Assembly: GCF_009740395.1 (NCBI RefSeq)
Contig: NZ_WOXT01000001.1
Location: 1,174,464 to 1,238,463, forward strand
DNA: 64,000 bases
Reading direction: 5' to 3'
Source of the DNA: Noviluteimonas gilva
Lineage (GTDB): Bacteria; Pseudomonadota; Gammaproteobacteria; Xanthomonadales; Xanthomonadaceae
Part shown: positions 62,812-64,000 of the stretch, piece by piece
How positions within the stretch are numbered: position 1 is the first letter of the stretch
Layout of the letters: the number at the start of each line of letters is the position of its first letter
Program-made: the position numbers and the translations under genes
The notes under the pieces: generated by a model
Seen by the model: the letters and a program-made list of their open reading frames with translations, nothing else
Databases searched by the model: none
What the model was told of the DNA's origin: nothing

Positions 62812-63498
62812 GTGCGGCTCACGCATGTCCAACTCGCGTGGGACACCTCGTGCCGGCTCGTCGCAAGCCGGTATCCGGCGGTGGGCCTGTTCGATGCGGT
62901 CGCCGATCCGCTGGACCTGGAGGTCGTGTTCGCGGTCGAAGCGCTCGGCAATCCGCGCCTGCGCCAGGAACAGGGCGCCCTGTCGCTGCTGCCGCAGGAC
63001 CAGCGCATCAGCGGCCCGGGCACCACGCCGATCATGTCGGCGTTCACCCATCTCAACCCCGAGGGCTCGCGGTTTTCCGACGGCACCTGGGGCGTGTATT
63101 ACGCGGCGAACGACCTCGACACCGCGATCGCCGAAGTCAGCCACCATCGTGCCCGCTTCCTCGCGCGCACCGCGGAGGCGGCCATCGAAATCGATCTGCG
63201 CTGCTATCGCGTGCCGGTGCGCGCGCGGCTGCTCGACCTGCGCGGCCGTCGCGCACCCGCGGGCATCCTCGATCCCGCCAGTTATGCCGCTTCGCAACCC
63301 TTCGCACGCACGCATCGCGATGCGAACGAGCCGGGCATCGTCCACGACAGCGTGCGGCGCCGCGGCGGGCAATGCGTCGCGCTGTTCACGCCGAAGGCGA
63401 CGGTGCCGCCGGCGCAGCAGGCCGAACACGTCGCCCTGTGCTGGAACGGTGAACGCATCCATGCGTGGTACCGCAAGTCGGACGCCCGGTTGCTGTAA
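62812..63498 (+). CDS. RES-domain toxin (NAD+-degrading)
   Basis: From GTG 62812 the protein has 228 residues. RES-family features are TSCRLVASRYP (conserved Arg), RFSDGTWGVYYAANDLDTA and AEVSHHR near residues 85-110, where the conserved Arg, Tyr and Glu form the NAD+-binding site. RES toxins deplete NAD+ and are blocked by Xre antitoxins. Another in-frame GTG (62797) would overlap the antitoxin gene by 10 nt; no ribosome binding site decides between them. The gene ends 60 bp before the MlaE-like gene. Confidence 0.88.
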   Translation: MRLTHVQLAWDTSCRLVASRYPAVGLFDAVADPLDLEVVFAVEALGNPRLRQEQGALSLLPQDQRISGPGTTPIMSAFTHLNPEGSRFSDGTWGVYYAANDLDTAIAEVSHHRARFLARTAEAAIEIDLRCYRVPVRARLLDLRGRRAPAGILDPASYAASQPFARTHRDANEPGIVHDSVRRRGGQCVALFTPKATVPPAQQAEHVALCWNGERIHAWYRKSDARLL

Positions 63499-63558
63499 AG
63501 CGCGCGTCCACGCCCGGCGCAAGCGGGACTCTGTATGCTCCGCGCCAAAGGGGACCCG

Positions 63559-64000
63559 ATGCGCGACGAGAGCCGCCCGCCCAGTCTTGAAAGCGATGCC
63601 GAAAGCCGCCTGCGCCTGCTCGGCAGCTGGACGCTCGCGCACGCCGCCGGGATGGCCGAGCAACTGCGGATGGCGCCGGACACCGTCGAAGCCGTCGACG
63701 CGTACGACATCGAACACCTCGACTCCGCCGGCGTGCTCCTGCTGCTGCGCTACGCGCGGCGCCGCGGCCTGGACCTGGACAGCTTCCACTTCCGCGACGA
63801 CCACGTCCCGCTGGTCTCGGCCATCGAGGACGTCGCCGACGACCGCCCGAAGAAGAAGCGCGAATTCGGCGTCAGCGCCGCGCTCGCGCGCCTGGGCTAC
63901 GCGGTGCACGACAACTGGCGCGAGATCCTCGCGCTGGTGGGCTTCCTCGGCGAGAACCTGATGAAGTTCGGCCGCATGCTCGCGCAGCCGCGGCGCTTCC
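63559..64000 (+). CDS. N-terminal part of a STAS-containing MlaE-like ABC permease (3' end outside window)
   Basis: The ATG at 63559 has AAAGGGG 6 nt upstream; an in-frame ATG at 63535 lacks a site. The first 100 residues look like a STAS domain (LRLLGSWTLAHAAGMAEQL, AYDIEHLDSAGVLLLLRYA). The sequence then enters the start of the MlaE permease with REILALVGFLGENLMKFGRML. Proteins of this fused type form the inner-membrane permease of phospholipid-transport (Mla) ABC systems. The rest is beyond the window end. Confidence 0.82.
   Translation, partial: MRDESRPPSLESDAESRLRLLGSWTLAHAAGMAEQLRMAPDTVEAVDAYDIEHLDSAGVLLLLRYARRRGLDLDSFHFRDDHVPLVSAIEDVADDRPKKKREFGVSAALARLGYAVHDNWREILALVGFLGENLMKFGRMLAQPRRF

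Overview
The window looks like chromosomal DNA of a Lysobacter/Xanthomonas-type gammaproteobacterium (Xanthomonadaceae). This is inferred from the high G+C content, the Clp-type CRP homologue divergent from speD next to coq7, the trpG-trpD-trpC order, the type IV pilus ATPase PilU, ubiquinone-linked ETF metabolism and the many predicted secreted or surface proteins. No integrase, transposase, CRISPR array, rRNA operon or phage module was seen. One tRNA (Gln, CTG) is present.

Layout. 0-9.6 kb: end of an unrecognised gene, a secreted calcium-repeat (FG-GAP) protein, a TetR-GFA pair behind a perfect palindrome, a thioesterase, an AI-2E-type permease, a small K+-channel-like protein and a tripartite efflux system (NodT-type outer membrane factor, HlyD-type adaptor, DUF2955/FUSC-type inner membrane protein). 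9.8-13.2 kb: a tightly coupled trpG-trpD-ABM-trpC-HAD operon; trpE is not in the window. 13.3-16.1 kb: GNAT, clp, speD and coq7. 16.4-26.4 kb: a 2,572-residue autotransporter built from about 60 short repeats, followed by a TIGR03032-family protein, an exported EF-hand protein and an unrecognised GNAT-like protein. 26.4-29.3 kb: rplM-rpsI, tRNA-Gln, and a fumarylacetoacetate hydrolase-family gene with maiA (tyrosine catabolism).

29.4-33.1 kb: a RelE/NadS-type toxin-antitoxin pair, pilU, an OmpA-type lipoprotein, a 334-bp gene-free structured region and a small DUF465 protein. 33.3-46.3 kb: a surface-polysaccharide region. On the + strand the two reverse-transsulfuration genes (cystathionine beta-synthase and cystathionine gamma-synthase/lyase) are interleaved, by 1-4-nt overlaps, with two related glycosyltransferases, a polysaccharide pyruvyl transferase and a Wzm/Wzt-type ABC exporter. 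On the - strand lie wecB, gtrA, a GT2 glycosyltransferase, an epimerase-like protein and a methyltransferase. 46.3-49.5 kb: etfBA divergent from a 3-oxoacid CoA-transferase pair. 49.7-54.1 kb: two tandem paralogous metzincin-type lipoproteins ending in Cys-containing S-layer-homology-like repeats. 54.1-62.3 kb: ETF-ubiquinone oxidoreductase, AlkB-like dioxygenase, pssA-(HolD-like)-rimI, two DUF4124 proteins, proS, an H-NS-type protein and a ThrE-type exporter. 62.3-64 kb: an Xre/RES toxin-antitoxin pair with a clear operator, and the start of an MlaE-like permease.

The parts most worth a second look are the giant autotransporter with its three followers, the tandem SLH-like metzincins, the structured stretch before the DUF465 gene, the compact HolD-like gene before rimI, and the promoter/operator architecture of the two toxin-antitoxin loci. 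All functions are read from sequence motifs and remembered family knowledge; no database search was run.
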